A stretch of DNA of 28,718 nt from NCBI GenBank assembly GCA_964235605.1, contig CAXSCR010000058.1:1-28718 (forward strand), read 5' to 3'. Below, in pieces: positions 1-8,725 of the stretch (positions are counted from its first letter, which is position 1; each line of letters begins with the position of its first letter). The notes below the pieces were generated by a model, which was not told the DNA's origin, searched no databases, and was given only the letters and a program-made list of their open reading frames with translations. Position numbers and translations under genes: made by a program. This DNA is from DATCRE01 sp964235605 (GTDB taxonomy: Bacteria; Bacteroidota; Bacteroidia; Cytophagales; Cyclobacteriaceae).

Positions 1-1
1 C

Positions 2-58
2 ATCCTAAAGAGTAGAGGTCAGCAATCTGAAAAAAATTTAATCGCTGAATCGCTGTAG
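2..58 (+). CDS. Possible C-terminal tail of an upstream gene (partial)
   Basis: The frame beginning at base 2 is open from the window edge to a TAG stop at 56-58 and would encode 18 residues ending in EKNLIAESL. The two other forward frames hit stops within the first 15 bases. It could be the end of a gene starting left of the window, in keeping with the + strand cluster that follows. It is too short to assign a family and an open stretch this short occurs by chance, so this is a weak call. Bases 59-151 hold nothing I recognise. Confidence 0.25.
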   Translation: MLKSRGQQSEKNLIAESL

Positions 59-151
59 TTATTTCAAGAACTTTGATAAATCTGAAACTTGGCTTATTTT
101 TCCTGTTGATAAAAGGAAGTCGACTAGCTCAGAAAGCAAACACCCGTAATT

Positions 152-1006
152 GTGTCAAACAAATCTAATAGATTTTTGTATTTGTGGAGTCAATACTCGA
201 TTAAGGAGTTTATTCTATTAATTATTGCTTTAATATTGGATTCTATCTTGCGTAGGATACCTGAGTACTTGCTCTTTACAAAGAACTCTTTTGATAGATA
301 CTATCTGCACTCTTTCCGTACAATACGAAAGGGCGAGATAACCACTATTCATGACCAGCAAATTAAAATCGATTTAAGGAGGAATTCATCTGACTTTTTA
401 GTTTTTGACCAAATTTTCATAGAAGAAGGATTAAGGCCGATTATTCAGTTAATTAAGGATAAGAACATACCAATAAAGAACATTCTTGACTGCGGAGCAA
501 ATATAGGCCTTACGGCATTATATTTAAGCAGGCACTTATCAAACGTTAACATTTTGGCTCTTGAGCCTGAACCTGATAACTATAAGCAGTTGCTAACTAA
601 TATTGAGCAAAATAAGCTAGTAAACACGAAAGCTATTCAAATTGGCGTTTGGTCAAAGAAAGCATTGCTGGAGCATGATGTAAATTTTTGTTATGCAAAA
701 GGCTGGGCATTTTCAGTAAGAGAATCTGAAAATGAAAAGGGCAGCATTAGTGTAGATACCATAGAAAGCATAACTCGGACAAATAATTTTTCCTCGGTGG
801 ATTATTTAAAAATGGATATTGAAGGTTCGGAGTTCGAGCTCTTTAGAAATTTAAATACATGGAAATCTGTTTTGGACAACGCAAAAGTTATTACTATAGA
901 AATACATGAGAAGAAAGGTGGTGTCTTAGAAATTGAAGACATTTTAAGACGTCACAATTTTGAAATAAATAAATTTGGTGAGTTGCTTACGGGGTGGAAA
1001 ATATAA
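152..1006 (+). CDS. FkbM-family SAM-dependent methyltransferase
   Basis: Predicted 284-residue methyltransferase, probably O-methylating a sugar of the surface glycan. The SAM-binding motif DCGANIG is at residues 113-119, the acidic EPEP loop follows at 138-141, and the FkbM hallmark MDIEGSE is at 221-227. Residues about 8-42 are hydrophobic (ILLIIALILD), suggesting a membrane-associated N-terminus, which is common in FkbM proteins of glycan clusters. The start is a GTG at 152 and no clear Shine-Dalgarno sequence precedes it. It is the first complete gene of the cluster, about 115 bases upstream of a GT8 glycosyltransferase. The family is clear; the acceptor sugar cannot be told from sequence. 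Confidence 0.88.
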   Translation: MSNKSNRFLYLWSQYSIKEFILLIIALILDSILRRIPEYLLFTKNSFDRYYLHSFRTIRKGEITTIHDQQIKIDLRRNSSDFLVFDQIFIEEGLRPIIQLIKDKNIPIKNILDCGANIGLTALYLSRHLSNVNILALEPEPDNYKQLLTNIEQNKLVNTKAIQIGVWSKKALLEHDVNFCYAKGWAFSVRESENEKGSISVDTIESITRTNNFSSVDYLKMDIEGSEFELFRNLNTWKSVLDNAKVITIEIHEKKGGVLEIEDILRRHNFEINKFGELLTGWKI

Positions 1007-1121
1007 ATGGATAATGGCTGGTTATCTTATTAACAGCGTATGATAGGTCTTGAGCGCCTAAATACAGACAATCGAACTAGTCATTGGAAAAATTCCCTTG
1101 AATCCTTAATAATACTTGCCT

Positions 1122-2075
1122 ATGGAAACGAATGATGCGGATTACACAGGATCGCAAATACATGTAGCAATTGCTTTTGATAAAAATTACTTGCATCCGT
1201 TTTATGCATTAATGAGTTCAATTTTTTATAATCATGCGCCAAAACAAGTTAAAATTCATGCAATTGCTACAGGTATTTCCGATGAAGAAAAGGATGGTAT
1301 AGTTCTCTATGTAAAACAAAACAATTCAGTTATCCAATTCTACACCTTCGACGAATCTTTGGTACGAGATTTTGTTTTGTTGGACATGTGGACCCATGCC
1401 GTTTATTATCGTTTGCTTTTTCCGTTGCTAATAACTGATAAAATAAACAGACTTTTATATCTTGACTCAGATACTTTAGTGATTCAAAATCTGAATGAAT
1501 TATGCTCGATTAACATGGAAAGTTTTCCTGTTGCAGCTGTATATGATAACTATGTGAAGACACAACCTCTTCTTGGTATTAATACCGAAGGTGAATATTT
1601 TAACTCAGGCGTTTTGCTTATTGACATAGGCAAATGGAAGGAACAAAGAATTACTGAACTTGCAATAGAGTATCTTAAGTGTTATCCTGAACGAATAAAA
1701 TTTGTTGATCAATGTGCTCTTAACGCTGTGTTGAAGGGTAATTGGAAAAAACTAGATGGTAGGTTTAATTTAATATATTCACGAGTCCCACAAAGCATTA
1801 GTAAACGTCAATTAAGAATGTTCCTTCAAAATAAAGTTATTATACATTTTACATTGGAGCGGCCATGGAGCATGTTATGTAAAAATAGGTTGAGCTTTTT
1901 GTATCATTATTATTTGAAGAAGTCTTCTTTAGGCAAGCAAGTAAAGCAATATGAAGATTTTGATCTTAGGAAAATTCCTGCTTTTTTGAAGATTGCACTT
2001 ATAAATTTTTATTTCGATTTACCGTTAATGCCTCAGCTTTGGAAGCAAATTAAAAGCTCCTTGGAGTTAAGGTGA
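1122..2075 (+). CDS. Glycosyltransferase family 8
   Basis: Predicted GT8 enzyme (317 residues from this ATG), related to LgtC/RfaJ-type galactosyl- and glucosyltransferases, transferring a hexose from a nucleotide sugar at the inner face of the membrane. Visible are the metal-binding DSD at residues 115-117 within LLYLDSDTLVI, the family block FNSGVLLID at about 160-168, a DQCALN segment near 196-201, and a C-terminal HF..ERPW motif corresponding to the usual HF.G..KPW. The frame also opens at a TTG at 1116, two codons earlier, but the ATG at 1122 is more plausible. Length matches the family. It lies between two genes that also look glycan-related, with gaps of about 100 bases on each side. 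Confidence 0.9.
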   Translation: METNDADYTGSQIHVAIAFDKNYLHPFYALMSSIFYNHAPKQVKIHAIATGISDEEKDGIVLYVKQNNSVIQFYTFDESLVRDFVLLDMWTHAVYYRLLFPLLITDKINRLLYLDSDTLVIQNLNELCSINMESFPVAAVYDNYVKTQPLLGINTEGEYFNSGVLLIDIGKWKEQRITELAIEYLKCYPERIKFVDQCALNAVLKGNWKKLDGRFNLIYSRVPQSISKRQLRMFLQNKVIIHFTLERPWSMLCKNRLSFLYHYYLKKSSLGKQVKQYEDFDLRKIPAFLKIALINFYFDLPLMPQLWKQIKSSLELR

Positions 2076-2179
2076 TCTTAAATTGTTTCAAGACGTTGAA
2101 TATTAATCGGCGAAGCATCACCAGACTTAACTATGACTGGTTTTTGAAATAGATCTATTGTAAATAAATATCATAATAC

Positions 2180-3172
2180 ATGGTTGTGCTGGTGTTGCAG
2201 TCTTTTGGTAATGAAAATGAATACACTCGAGCTATTTTCGCTATTTGGAGTTTTTATGCTAATACTGCTAAACCAGTCAATGCAACAGAAACAATTCTTT
2301 ATACAGATAAGCCCAATTATTTTACAGCATATTTGAATGAGTTACCTGTAAAGTTCGTTGAATTATCACCAGATAGAATAAAAGAAATGCGGGGAGAAAT
2401 TGATTTTATCCACCGCATGAAAATAGCGCTTATCGAAGAAACGTTTCAAACAACAAATGCAAGTTTACTGTATGTGGATTCAGACACTTTTTTTATTAGC
2501 GACTTATACGCTTTAACCGATGAAATAAATCCTGAAAATTCTTTTATGCATAAAAAGGAATATGAATTTATAAGTCTAGAAAAGATGCGTTTACCGGCCG
2601 CCATTCCATTTCATGCTTTTTTGAATTTGATTCTAAAGCAATCTTTTACCATCACTAATGGGATCACAATAAAAGTACCGGAAAGGCAATCTTCCTGGAA
2701 TGCGGGTGCGATGATGTTACATCAATCACATGCTAAATTAATTCCTGATGTTTACAGTTTGACAGATCAATTTTACCGTGCTACTCAAAATCATGCAAGT
2801 GAGCAATATGCTTTTTCAATACTTCTACAAGACCATACAAAGGTGAGGCCTCTTGAAAAGTATATTTATCATTATTGGTATAGAGTTGAAAAGAAAATTG
2901 CTGATCAATTCTTAGCAAAGATTAACGCATCGTGGGCTAAGCTAACAAAAGAACAAAAACTAATTGATGCAAAGAAATGGACAAAAGTATTACCAGCGCA
3001 TTTTGCACAACACAAGCTTATGTTGAGAGATCGTTCCATCCAAGCCTTTAATGAAAATCAATTTAAAATAGGTTACTTGTATGCCGTGAAGGCTTTGACA
3101 AAAAGTCCTTTTGACTTAAAATTTATCAGGGATATATTGTATCACACTAGACGAAGTATCTTTGGATCTTAA
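2180..3172 (+). CDS. Putative GT-A fold glycosyltransferase, family unassigned
   Basis: A 330-residue protein starting at ATG 2180. It has an LLYVDSDTFFI segment (DSD at about 100-102) resembling the metal-binding DxD of GT8 and related nucleotide-sugar enzymes, preceded by a region (residues 1-60) that could be the nucleotide-binding half of a GT-A fold. A WNAGAMML block near 175-182 parallels the FNSGVLLID block of the GT8 protein just upstream. The remaining GT8 signatures, such as the C-terminal HF.G motif, are not evident, so I do not assign a CAZy family. The C-terminal third is rich in lysine. Context supports a role in assembling the surface glycan. No signal peptide or membrane segment is seen. 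Confidence 0.65.
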   Translation: MVVLVLQSFGNENEYTRAIFAIWSFYANTAKPVNATETILYTDKPNYFTAYLNELPVKFVELSPDRIKEMRGEIDFIHRMKIALIEETFQTTNASLLYVDSDTFFISDLYALTDEINPENSFMHKKEYEFISLEKMRLPAAIPFHAFLNLILKQSFTITNGITIKVPERQSSWNAGAMMLHQSHAKLIPDVYSLTDQFYRATQNHASEQYAFSILLQDHTKVRPLEKYIYHYWYRVEKKIADQFLAKINASWAKLTKEQKLIDAKKWTKVLPAHFAQHKLMLRDRSIQAFNENQFKIGYLYAVKALTKSPFDLKFIRDILYHTRRSIFGS

Positions 3173-3224
3173 TTAATCATTTCTACAATACTTTTGTCAT
3201 TGGAAAAAGGCTAGAATATAAGTT

Positions 3225-4079
3225 ATGTTGCGTTTAAAAAAAATTATCTTTTCCCTGGTTCACGTTGAAGTGCTATGGCTGCTGTTAAAGCCTTTTGCTA
3301 AGCTTGGATCGTTCTTAATTGTCTGCAGAAATCAAATTGAGGAAAAACAGAGACGAGAAAAATCAAAGGCGGATCTAGATCGTTTATTTCATACCATCTT
3401 TCCTGAGCGTAAAGTCTTACATGGTCCCTTTAAAGGGATACTATATCCAGAATTTAATTCAATAGGTAGTACACTGTATCCAAAATTAATCGGTAGCTAT
3501 GAATCTGAATTGCATGAAATAATAGAACAAATATGCGCTACAGAATATTCGGAGATTTTAAATATTGGGTGTGGTGAAGGATATTATGCCGTGGGTCTTG
3601 GCTTAAGAATTAGGGGAGCAAGAATTTTTGCTTATGATACAGATAGTCTTGCGAGAAGCCTTTGCTCTCAAATGGCGACACTCAATAATGTTGATGCAAG
3701 AGTGCAAATTTATTCACTATGCACACAAGGGATCCTAAGGGAATTCACCTTCACAAAAAAAGGGCTTATTGTTTGTGATTGCGAAGGATTCGAGCTAGAA
3801 CTCTTTAATCAGTCGACTATCAATAACTTAAAACGTTGTGATTTGCTTATAGAAACACATGACTTTATTGATATTTCAATCTCTACAAAACTTGCAGAAC
3901 TGTTTACGTCAACCCATATTATTACTTCAATTAAAAGTAAAGATGATATAGAAAAAGTAAAGACATACCAATTCGTAGAAGCGTGCGGACTAGATATGGA
4001 TGTAAAAATGCACCTCTTTGCTGAACGGAGACCCTCTATAATGGAATGGTTATTTCTAGAATCGAAGCTTTCTTCTTAA
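3225..4079 (+). CDS. FkbM-like class I methyltransferase with a variant motif
   Basis: Predicted 284-residue SAM-dependent methyltransferase. Motif I is LNIGCGEG (about 112-119), the acidic loop AYDTD is at 136-140, and CDCEGFELELF at 184-194 sits where FkbM proteins carry MDIEGSEFELF, so the aspartate and glutamate of that motif are kept while neighbours differ. Residues 7-33 are hydrophobic and are followed by a charged EEKQRREKSKAD stretch, consistent with a membrane-proximal amphipathic start. It is the second FkbM-type protein in the first 4 kb and is clearly diverged from the first, so the two probably modify different acceptors. Start ATG 3225; no obvious ribosome-binding site. Confidence 0.7.
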   Translation: MLRLKKIIFSLVHVEVLWLLLKPFAKLGSFLIVCRNQIEEKQRREKSKADLDRLFHTIFPERKVLHGPFKGILYPEFNSIGSTLYPKLIGSYESELHEIIEQICATEYSEILNIGCGEGYYAVGLGLRIRGARIFAYDTDSLARSLCSQMATLNNVDARVQIYSLCTQGILREFTFTKKGLIVCDCEGFELELFNQSTINNLKRCDLLIETHDFIDISISTKLAELFTSTHIITSIKSKDDIEKVKTYQFVEACGLDMDVKMHLFAERRPSIMEWLFLESKLSS

Positions 4080-4101
4080 TTTAACTTATTTATATTATTA
4101 A

Positions 4102-4989
4102 ATGAGTACGCAGATAAAAGTTGGTTTTTGTGTTGCATACGACTGGTACTTATTAAAGTATGCTTTACCGTTAGTTTACAATCACGCTGACACAATTTGC
4201 CTATCCATTGATACAAATCGAATTAGTTGGGCTAATAACCAATATGATTTTGATGAGTCGGCATTTGCTGATTTAATAAAGAGTGTTGATAAGGAAAATA
4301 AAATCATCTTATTTGAGGATGATTTTCATCTATTTCAACTGTCTCCCATGGAGAACGAAGTACGTCAAAGAAATATGATGGCGCAAAAAATGGGTAGTGG
4401 AGGTTGGCATGTACAACTTGATTGTGATGAATACTTTATTGATTTTGACAAGTTCACTATATACTTAAAGGATACAGCACCACATACGGTTGGCAGCGTG
4501 AATATTTGCTGTAAGTGGGTCACGTTATTCAAAAAAGTTGATGAGGGATTCTTTTACATTACACCCCTTAAAAAGAAATACATTGAATTTATTCAAGTAG
4601 CAACAAATTATCCTATCTATGAATATGGTAGGAGAAATGGAGTTTTTAACATTTACACTAACTTCCATATGATCCATCAGTCGTGGGCAAGAAGCGAGCA
4701 CGAGATATCAAATAAATTAGATAACTGGGGTCATAAAAATGATTTCGATGCTGGATCGTATATTAAACTGTGGAAGTCTTTGAGTGTAAATAACTATAAG
4801 ACTTTTTATAATTTTCACCCCACCCAGCCTGATGCATGGTCTGGTTTGAGTTATGTAGAGGGAAAAACAATAGAGAACTTTGTTCAAGAGTTTAACCCCA
4901 AGGCATTTTCTCTTACGTACTTTGAATTGCGGTTTAAGAACTCTCGTATCCTGGCGAAGATAAAGAGTCTGTTGAAATCAATTGGATAA
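4102..4989 (+). CDS. Putative glycosyltransferase, GT2-like with a DxDE motif
   Basis: A 295-residue protein. The clearest motif is VQLDCDEYFIDF at residues 104-115, a DxDE-type metal/nucleotide-sugar site preceded by an RQRNMMAQKMGSGGW stretch, an arrangement I associate with poorly characterised glycosyltransferases of Bacteroidota glycan clusters. The first 40 residues (VGFCVAYDWYLLKYALPLV) lack the usual GT2 opening (VSVIIPTYN), so it is a divergent member at best. Its stop codon overlaps the start of the next gene by one base (TAATG), indicating translational coupling with a GT2 enzyme. A transfer role is inferred from the motif and neighbours. Confidence 0.65.
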   Translation: MSTQIKVGFCVAYDWYLLKYALPLVYNHADTICLSIDTNRISWANNQYDFDESAFADLIKSVDKENKIILFEDDFHLFQLSPMENEVRQRNMMAQKMGSGGWHVQLDCDEYFIDFDKFTIYLKDTAPHTVGSVNICCKWVTLFKKVDEGFFYITPLKKKYIEFIQVATNYPIYEYGRRNGVFNIYTNFHMIHQSWARSEHEISNKLDNWGHKNDFDAGSYIKLWKSLSVNNYKTFYNFHPTQPDAWSGLSYVEGKTIENFVQEFNPKAFSLTYFELRFKNSRILAKIKSLLKSIG

Positions 4990-5795
4990 TGGAGCTTTCT
5001 GTAATAATAATCAATTACAATACCTTCCAACTTACATGTGAATGTATAAAAAGTGTTTTAGAAAAAACTTCATTGGTGACGTTTGAGATAATTTTAGTAG
5101 ATAATGCTTCATCTGAGATTAATCCAAAGGAGTTCTTAAAGCACTTTCCACAAATAAAATTAGTGGAAAGCAATTTAAATCTTGGATTTGCGAAAGGAAA
5201 CAATTTGGGAATAACCCATGCTGAAGGCGAATTTATACTATTACTAAATAGTGATACCATTCTTTGTAATAATGCCTTAGCTATTTGTAGGGATTTTCTA
5301 ATAGATAAATCATCGGTCGCAGCTGTAAGCGCTAGGCTCCAATATCCTGACCGCAGAGTGCAACATAATTGTCAACGATTTCCATCTATAGCGATAAGGT
5401 TTTTCGAGTTGCTAAGAATGCAAAAAGTGGTATCTAAGAAGAGGAGTGGAAAAATATTACTCGGACCTTTTTTTGACTATGCTAGTGTGACCTATCCTGA
5501 TTGGATTTGGGGCACATTTTTTATGTTCCGTAAAACTTTACTTTATAAGCTACCAAATAAGGTATTAGCAGATGATTTTTTTATGTATGTTGAAGATATG
5601 CAATGGTGTATGGAGTTTAGAAAATTAGGTTATGAAATTGCTTTTGAACCTTCGGCGCAAGTAGTACATCTTATGGGCAAGAGTGGTGGTCCAAAGCAGG
5701 AATTGATGAATGAAAATCTAAAGATATTTATGCGTAAATATTATTCTCGCCTGGAAATCGGAATTATAAGGTGTCTTGATTATCTGCTATCTTAG
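4989..5795 (+). CDS. Glycosyltransferase family 2 (rhamnosyltransferase-like)
   Basis: Predicted 268-residue GT2 enzyme resembling the WbbL/RfbF rhamnosyltransferase group. Evidence: the start ELSVIIINYNT (2-12), the nucleotide-binding VDNASS (37-42), the LNLGFAKGNN block (63-72), the DxD-type NSD (87-89), the WIWGTFFMFRK acceptor-side segment and VEDMQWCMEFRKLGY with the acidic ED expected for the catalytic base region. Short for the subgroup (often about 300 residues) but apparently complete. The ATG at 4989 overlaps the preceding stop by one base. It would add a sugar to the growing glycan at the inner membrane; the exact donor is not deducible. Confidence 0.88.
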   Translation: MELSVIIINYNTFQLTCECIKSVLEKTSLVTFEIILVDNASSEINPKEFLKHFPQIKLVESNLNLGFAKGNNLGITHAEGEFILLLNSDTILCNNALAICRDFLIDKSSVAAVSARLQYPDRRVQHNCQRFPSIAIRFFELLRMQKVVSKKRSGKILLGPFFDYASVTYPDWIWGTFFMFRKTLLYKLPNKVLADDFFMYVEDMQWCMEFRKLGYEIAFEPSAQVVHLMGKSGGPKQELMNENLKIFMRKYYSRLEIGIIRCLDYLLS

Positions 5796-5799
5796 TAAG

Positions 5800-6711
5800 A
5801 TGAGCGCTCACCCAGAAGTAAGTGTCGTGGTAGGAACGTATAATGGTTCAAAGAAAATACCTTGCTTACTAAAGGGATTATTAAAGCAGACCTTTCAGAA
5901 TTTCGAATTGATTATTGTAATTGATGGGTCTACAGATAATACAATTCAAGTATTGGATAATTTTAGATCATTCTTTAAACATTTTAAAATATTAGTCCAA
6001 TCCAACCAAGGAAGATCATGTGTAAGAAACAGAGGTGTACGCGAGGCATCAACTAATATTATAATTTTTTATGATGATGACATGATACCTTTTGAAGATT
6101 CAATTCAACGTCATATAACTTTTCATCAGGAGCATAGAGGTATCTTAGGCGGAAACCCCATTGAAGAGCAAGCATCAGACAAAACAGATATTCAGAATTA
6201 TAAGTCGCACCTTACTAAGGTGTGGACTAAAAAATATGTCAACGGAATTACACAATTAAACTTTTCAAATCTGTTCTTTTCGGCGGCGAATGCTTCGATG
6301 CATAAAGAGACATTTAACACGCTTAACGGTTTTGACACTACATTAACTGATGCTGAAGACCAGGACTTAGCCTTTCGAGCCTTATTTAAAGGGATAGCCA
6401 TTTTTTTTGATAAAGAAAACAAAGCAATTCACCGGGAATTTATAACATGTGTGGGCTACATAAAAAGACTGAGACTTTATGCTAACGCGCACATGCATTT
6501 AACAATAAAGTATCCTGAGAGGTATGATCCACCGCAAAGGAAAATACATTTTATTAAAAGTGCTATTTACCGAATATTCGCCTTTCCATTTTGGGCTAAT
6601 TTGATCGAAAAAGGATTCTTTAAAAATGTTTTGCCCAGGAGGATTCGTTATAAATTATATGCGATCATCATACAATCGTTAGCCGTCGAATACCCCAGTG
6701 TAAGACTATGA
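5800..6711 (+). CDS. Glycosyltransferase family 2
   Basis: Predicted inverting GT2 enzyme of 303 residues. Motifs: VSVVVGTYNG (7-16), IDGSTD (41-46), QGRSCVRNRGV with the conserved RN.G (70-80), YDDDM as DxD (91-95) and DAEDQDLAFRALFKG carrying the ED catalytic-base motif. I place the start at ATG 5800, four bases after the previous stop. An in-frame TTG at 5776 would add eight residues but lies inside the preceding gene and adds nothing conserved. The gene ends with a 4-base ATGA overlap with the next glycosyltransferase, so the two are co-translated. Confidence 0.88.
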   Translation: MSAHPEVSVVVGTYNGSKKIPCLLKGLLKQTFQNFELIIVIDGSTDNTIQVLDNFRSFFKHFKILVQSNQGRSCVRNRGVREASTNIIIFYDDDMIPFEDSIQRHITFHQEHRGILGGNPIEEQASDKTDIQNYKSHLTKVWTKKYVNGITQLNFSNLFFSAANASMHKETFNTLNGFDTTLTDAEDQDLAFRALFKGIAIFFDKENKAIHREFITCVGYIKRLRLYANAHMHLTIKYPERYDPPQRKIHFIKSAIYRIFAFPFWANLIEKGFFKNVLPRRIRYKLYAIIIQSLAVEYPSVRL

Positions 6712-7820
6712 GTAAAAAAAAAATTGTCTATATACTTTCAGATATTGACAAGGCACTTGCATTTGAATGGATAACCAGGGAATTGTCTCGCAAATACGAG
6801 CTCTTTTTTTTGTTAATAGGAAATGAAAATTCTCAATTTGAAGCGTACTTAACGCGTATTAATATTCGATATGCTTTAATTACAGATACGCCTACCCAAT
6901 CTTTTTTAGAAAAGTGGTTAAAGGTTTTTTTAATTTTAAGGAAGGAGAAACCCCATGTAATTCATGCACATTTATGGAGGGCAATGTTATTGGGCCTAAG
7001 CGTAGCCTGGGTACTGCGCATTAATAAGCGCATCTTCACAAGGCATCATGCCATAATACATTATCGTGATTATCCTTCAGGTTTAAAATGGGATAGACTA
7101 TGCAACTGGCTTGCTACTGACATTGTAGCTATTTCCGAAAATATAAAGAAGATTTTGATTCATTGGGACGGTGCTGTTAGAAAGAAGATACACGTAATCC
7201 ATCATGGCTTCGATTTTGATTATTTCAATCGAGCTGACAATGAGAATACAAAGTATTTAAAACTTAAATATAAACTGCAGCCAGAAAACTGCCCTGTAAT
7301 TGGAGTAATTTCTAGGTATATAGAATGGAAGGGTATACAGTTTATAATTCCAGCCTTTAAACAACTACTCAGAAATTATCCTGCTGCACATTTATTACTG
7401 GCGAATTCATCGGGCAGTTATGCGAACCAAATACGCCAACTAATTAATGATCTGCCTCCAGGGTCGTATACAGAAATAACATTCGAAAATGAGGTATCTT
7501 CTTTATATAAATTATTTGATGTTTTTGTTCATGTTCCAGTTGATGAAGATTCGGAGGCTTTCGGCCAAACTTATGTTGAAGCGCTAATAATGGGAGTCCC
7601 ATCGGTTTTTACGCTTTCTGGCGTTGCTCCCGAATTTATTAAACATGAATTTAATGCCCTAGTTGTTGAGTATAAAAATAGCGAAGTAATAGCACGTGCT
7701 ATTGATAGAATTTTGAAGAATAATGACTTGAAGGATACTTTAGTAAAAGAGGGCAAATCATCAGTACAAAAGTTTTCATTGGATGGAATGATTAGTAAAT
7801 TACAATCCTTGTATGACTGA
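6708..7820 (+). CDS. Glycosyltransferase family 4
   Basis: Predicted retaining GT-B enzyme of 370 residues. The N-terminal domain carries VIHAHLWRAMLLG (84-96), typical of GT4 acceptor domains. The C-terminal donor domain has VISRYIEWKGIQ (200-211) and the E-x7-E signature EAFGQTYVE at 283-291, followed by ALIMGVPSVFTLSGVAPEFI. Length is normal for the family. The ATG at 6708 overlaps the preceding stop (ATGA), and its own stop lies inside the start of the next GT2 gene (8-base overlap), placing it in the middle of a tightly coupled glycosyltransferase operon. The sugar specificity cannot be read from sequence. Confidence 0.9.
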   Translation: MSKKKIVYILSDIDKALAFEWITRELSRKYELFFLLIGNENSQFEAYLTRINIRYALITDTPTQSFLEKWLKVFLILRKEKPHVIHAHLWRAMLLGLSVAWVLRINKRIFTRHHAIIHYRDYPSGLKWDRLCNWLATDIVAISENIKKILIHWDGAVRKKIHVIHHGFDFDYFNRADNENTKYLKLKYKLQPENCPVIGVISRYIEWKGIQFIIPAFKQLLRNYPAAHLLLANSSGSYANQIRQLINDLPPGSYTEITFENEVSSLYKLFDVFVHVPVDEDSEAFGQTYVEALIMGVPSVFTLSGVAPEFIKHEFNALVVEYKNSEVIARAIDRILKNNDLKDTLVKEGKSSVQKFSLDGMISKLQSLYD

Positions 7821-8703
7821 TTCCCCATTTTTCTCCATTGTTATCCCCGCTTATAATAGGGGCGCTTATATTAGTAAGACTGTAAGATCTGTACTCGCGC
7901 AGGCGTATACAGATTTTGAAATACTCATAATCGATGATGGGAGCACGGATAATACAAACGAAGAGATACTAACCTTCAATGACCTCAGAATAAAATATTT
8001 CAAAAAGGAAAATGCTGAACGGGGAGCTGCAAGGAACTATGGCGTGCGTCTCGCCGTGGGGAAGTACGTTACTTTCCTGGATTCGGATGATCTATTAAAA
8101 GAAAATCACCTTCAAGAAGGTCATCATTATATTCAGAGCCATCCTGGCATTGATATTTTTCATTTAGGATATAACACGGTTGATAACGAAGGGAAAATAA
8201 TAAATCGCTGGAGAAAATTACCCGACCCCGTAAATTGGAAATTGATGGAAGGCAATTTTTTAAGCTGCTTGGGCATTTTTGCAAAACGTGAAATTTTATT
8301 GGCTGTTCCCTTTAATGAAGACAGAGAGCTTTCTGGTTCCGAAGACTATGAGTTATGGGTAAGGCTAGCCGCAAGATATATGATAAGAACACATCCTGTA
8401 TCAACGGCATGTCTTGTTAACCATGAAGGCAGAAGTGTTTTGCAAATAGATCCTGTAAAATTTGAACGACGCATACTTTTATTTAAAGAATATCTAAAGC
8501 GTGATGAAAAGGTGCTGACAAAATATGGACCTCTTTTTAATAAGATGTTTGCCTATAAAGATTTGTATGCAGCACTACACCTTGCCATTAGTAACAACAA
8601 GAAATTAGGTTTACGCTCGCTTATTTATGCTTGTAGTAAGCATCCTTGGATAGTATCTAATTTTCGTTTTTGGGTAGTAGTTAAAAAACTTATTCTATAC
8701 TAA
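7813..8703 (+). CDS. Glycosyltransferase family 2
   Basis: Predicted 296-residue GT2 enzyme. It shows the canonical opening FSIVIPAYNRG (7-17), DDGSTDNT (41-48), the RGAARNYGV block (70-78), DSDD (90-93), and GSEDYELWVRLA, whose ED is the expected catalytic-base motif. The start ATG overlaps the end of the GT4 gene by 8 bases, so translation is probably coupled. It is followed after 22 bases by the asparagine synthase-like gene. The C-terminal 80 residues are basic, as is usual for membrane-peripheral family members. Family call secure, donor and acceptor unknown. Confidence 0.9.
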   Translation: MTDSPFFSIVIPAYNRGAYISKTVRSVLAQAYTDFEILIIDDGSTDNTNEEILTFNDLRIKYFKKENAERGAARNYGVRLAVGKYVTFLDSDDLLKENHLQEGHHYIQSHPGIDIFHLGYNTVDNEGKIINRWRKLPDPVNWKLMEGNFLSCLGIFAKREILLAVPFNEDRELSGSEDYELWVRLAARYMIRTHPVSTACLVNHEGRSVLQIDPVKFERRILLFKEYLKRDEKVLTKYGPLFNKMFAYKDLYAALHLAISNNKKLGLRSLIYACSKHPWIVSNFRFWVVVKKLILY

Positions 8704-8725
8704 AAATAGCCTTTTTGGTGGACTT

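Noticed and set aside
5776..5799. N-terminal extension of the GT2 gene from TTG 5776
   Set aside because: It overlaps the previous coding region and adds no conserved residues; ATG 5800 directly precedes the GT2 opening motif.
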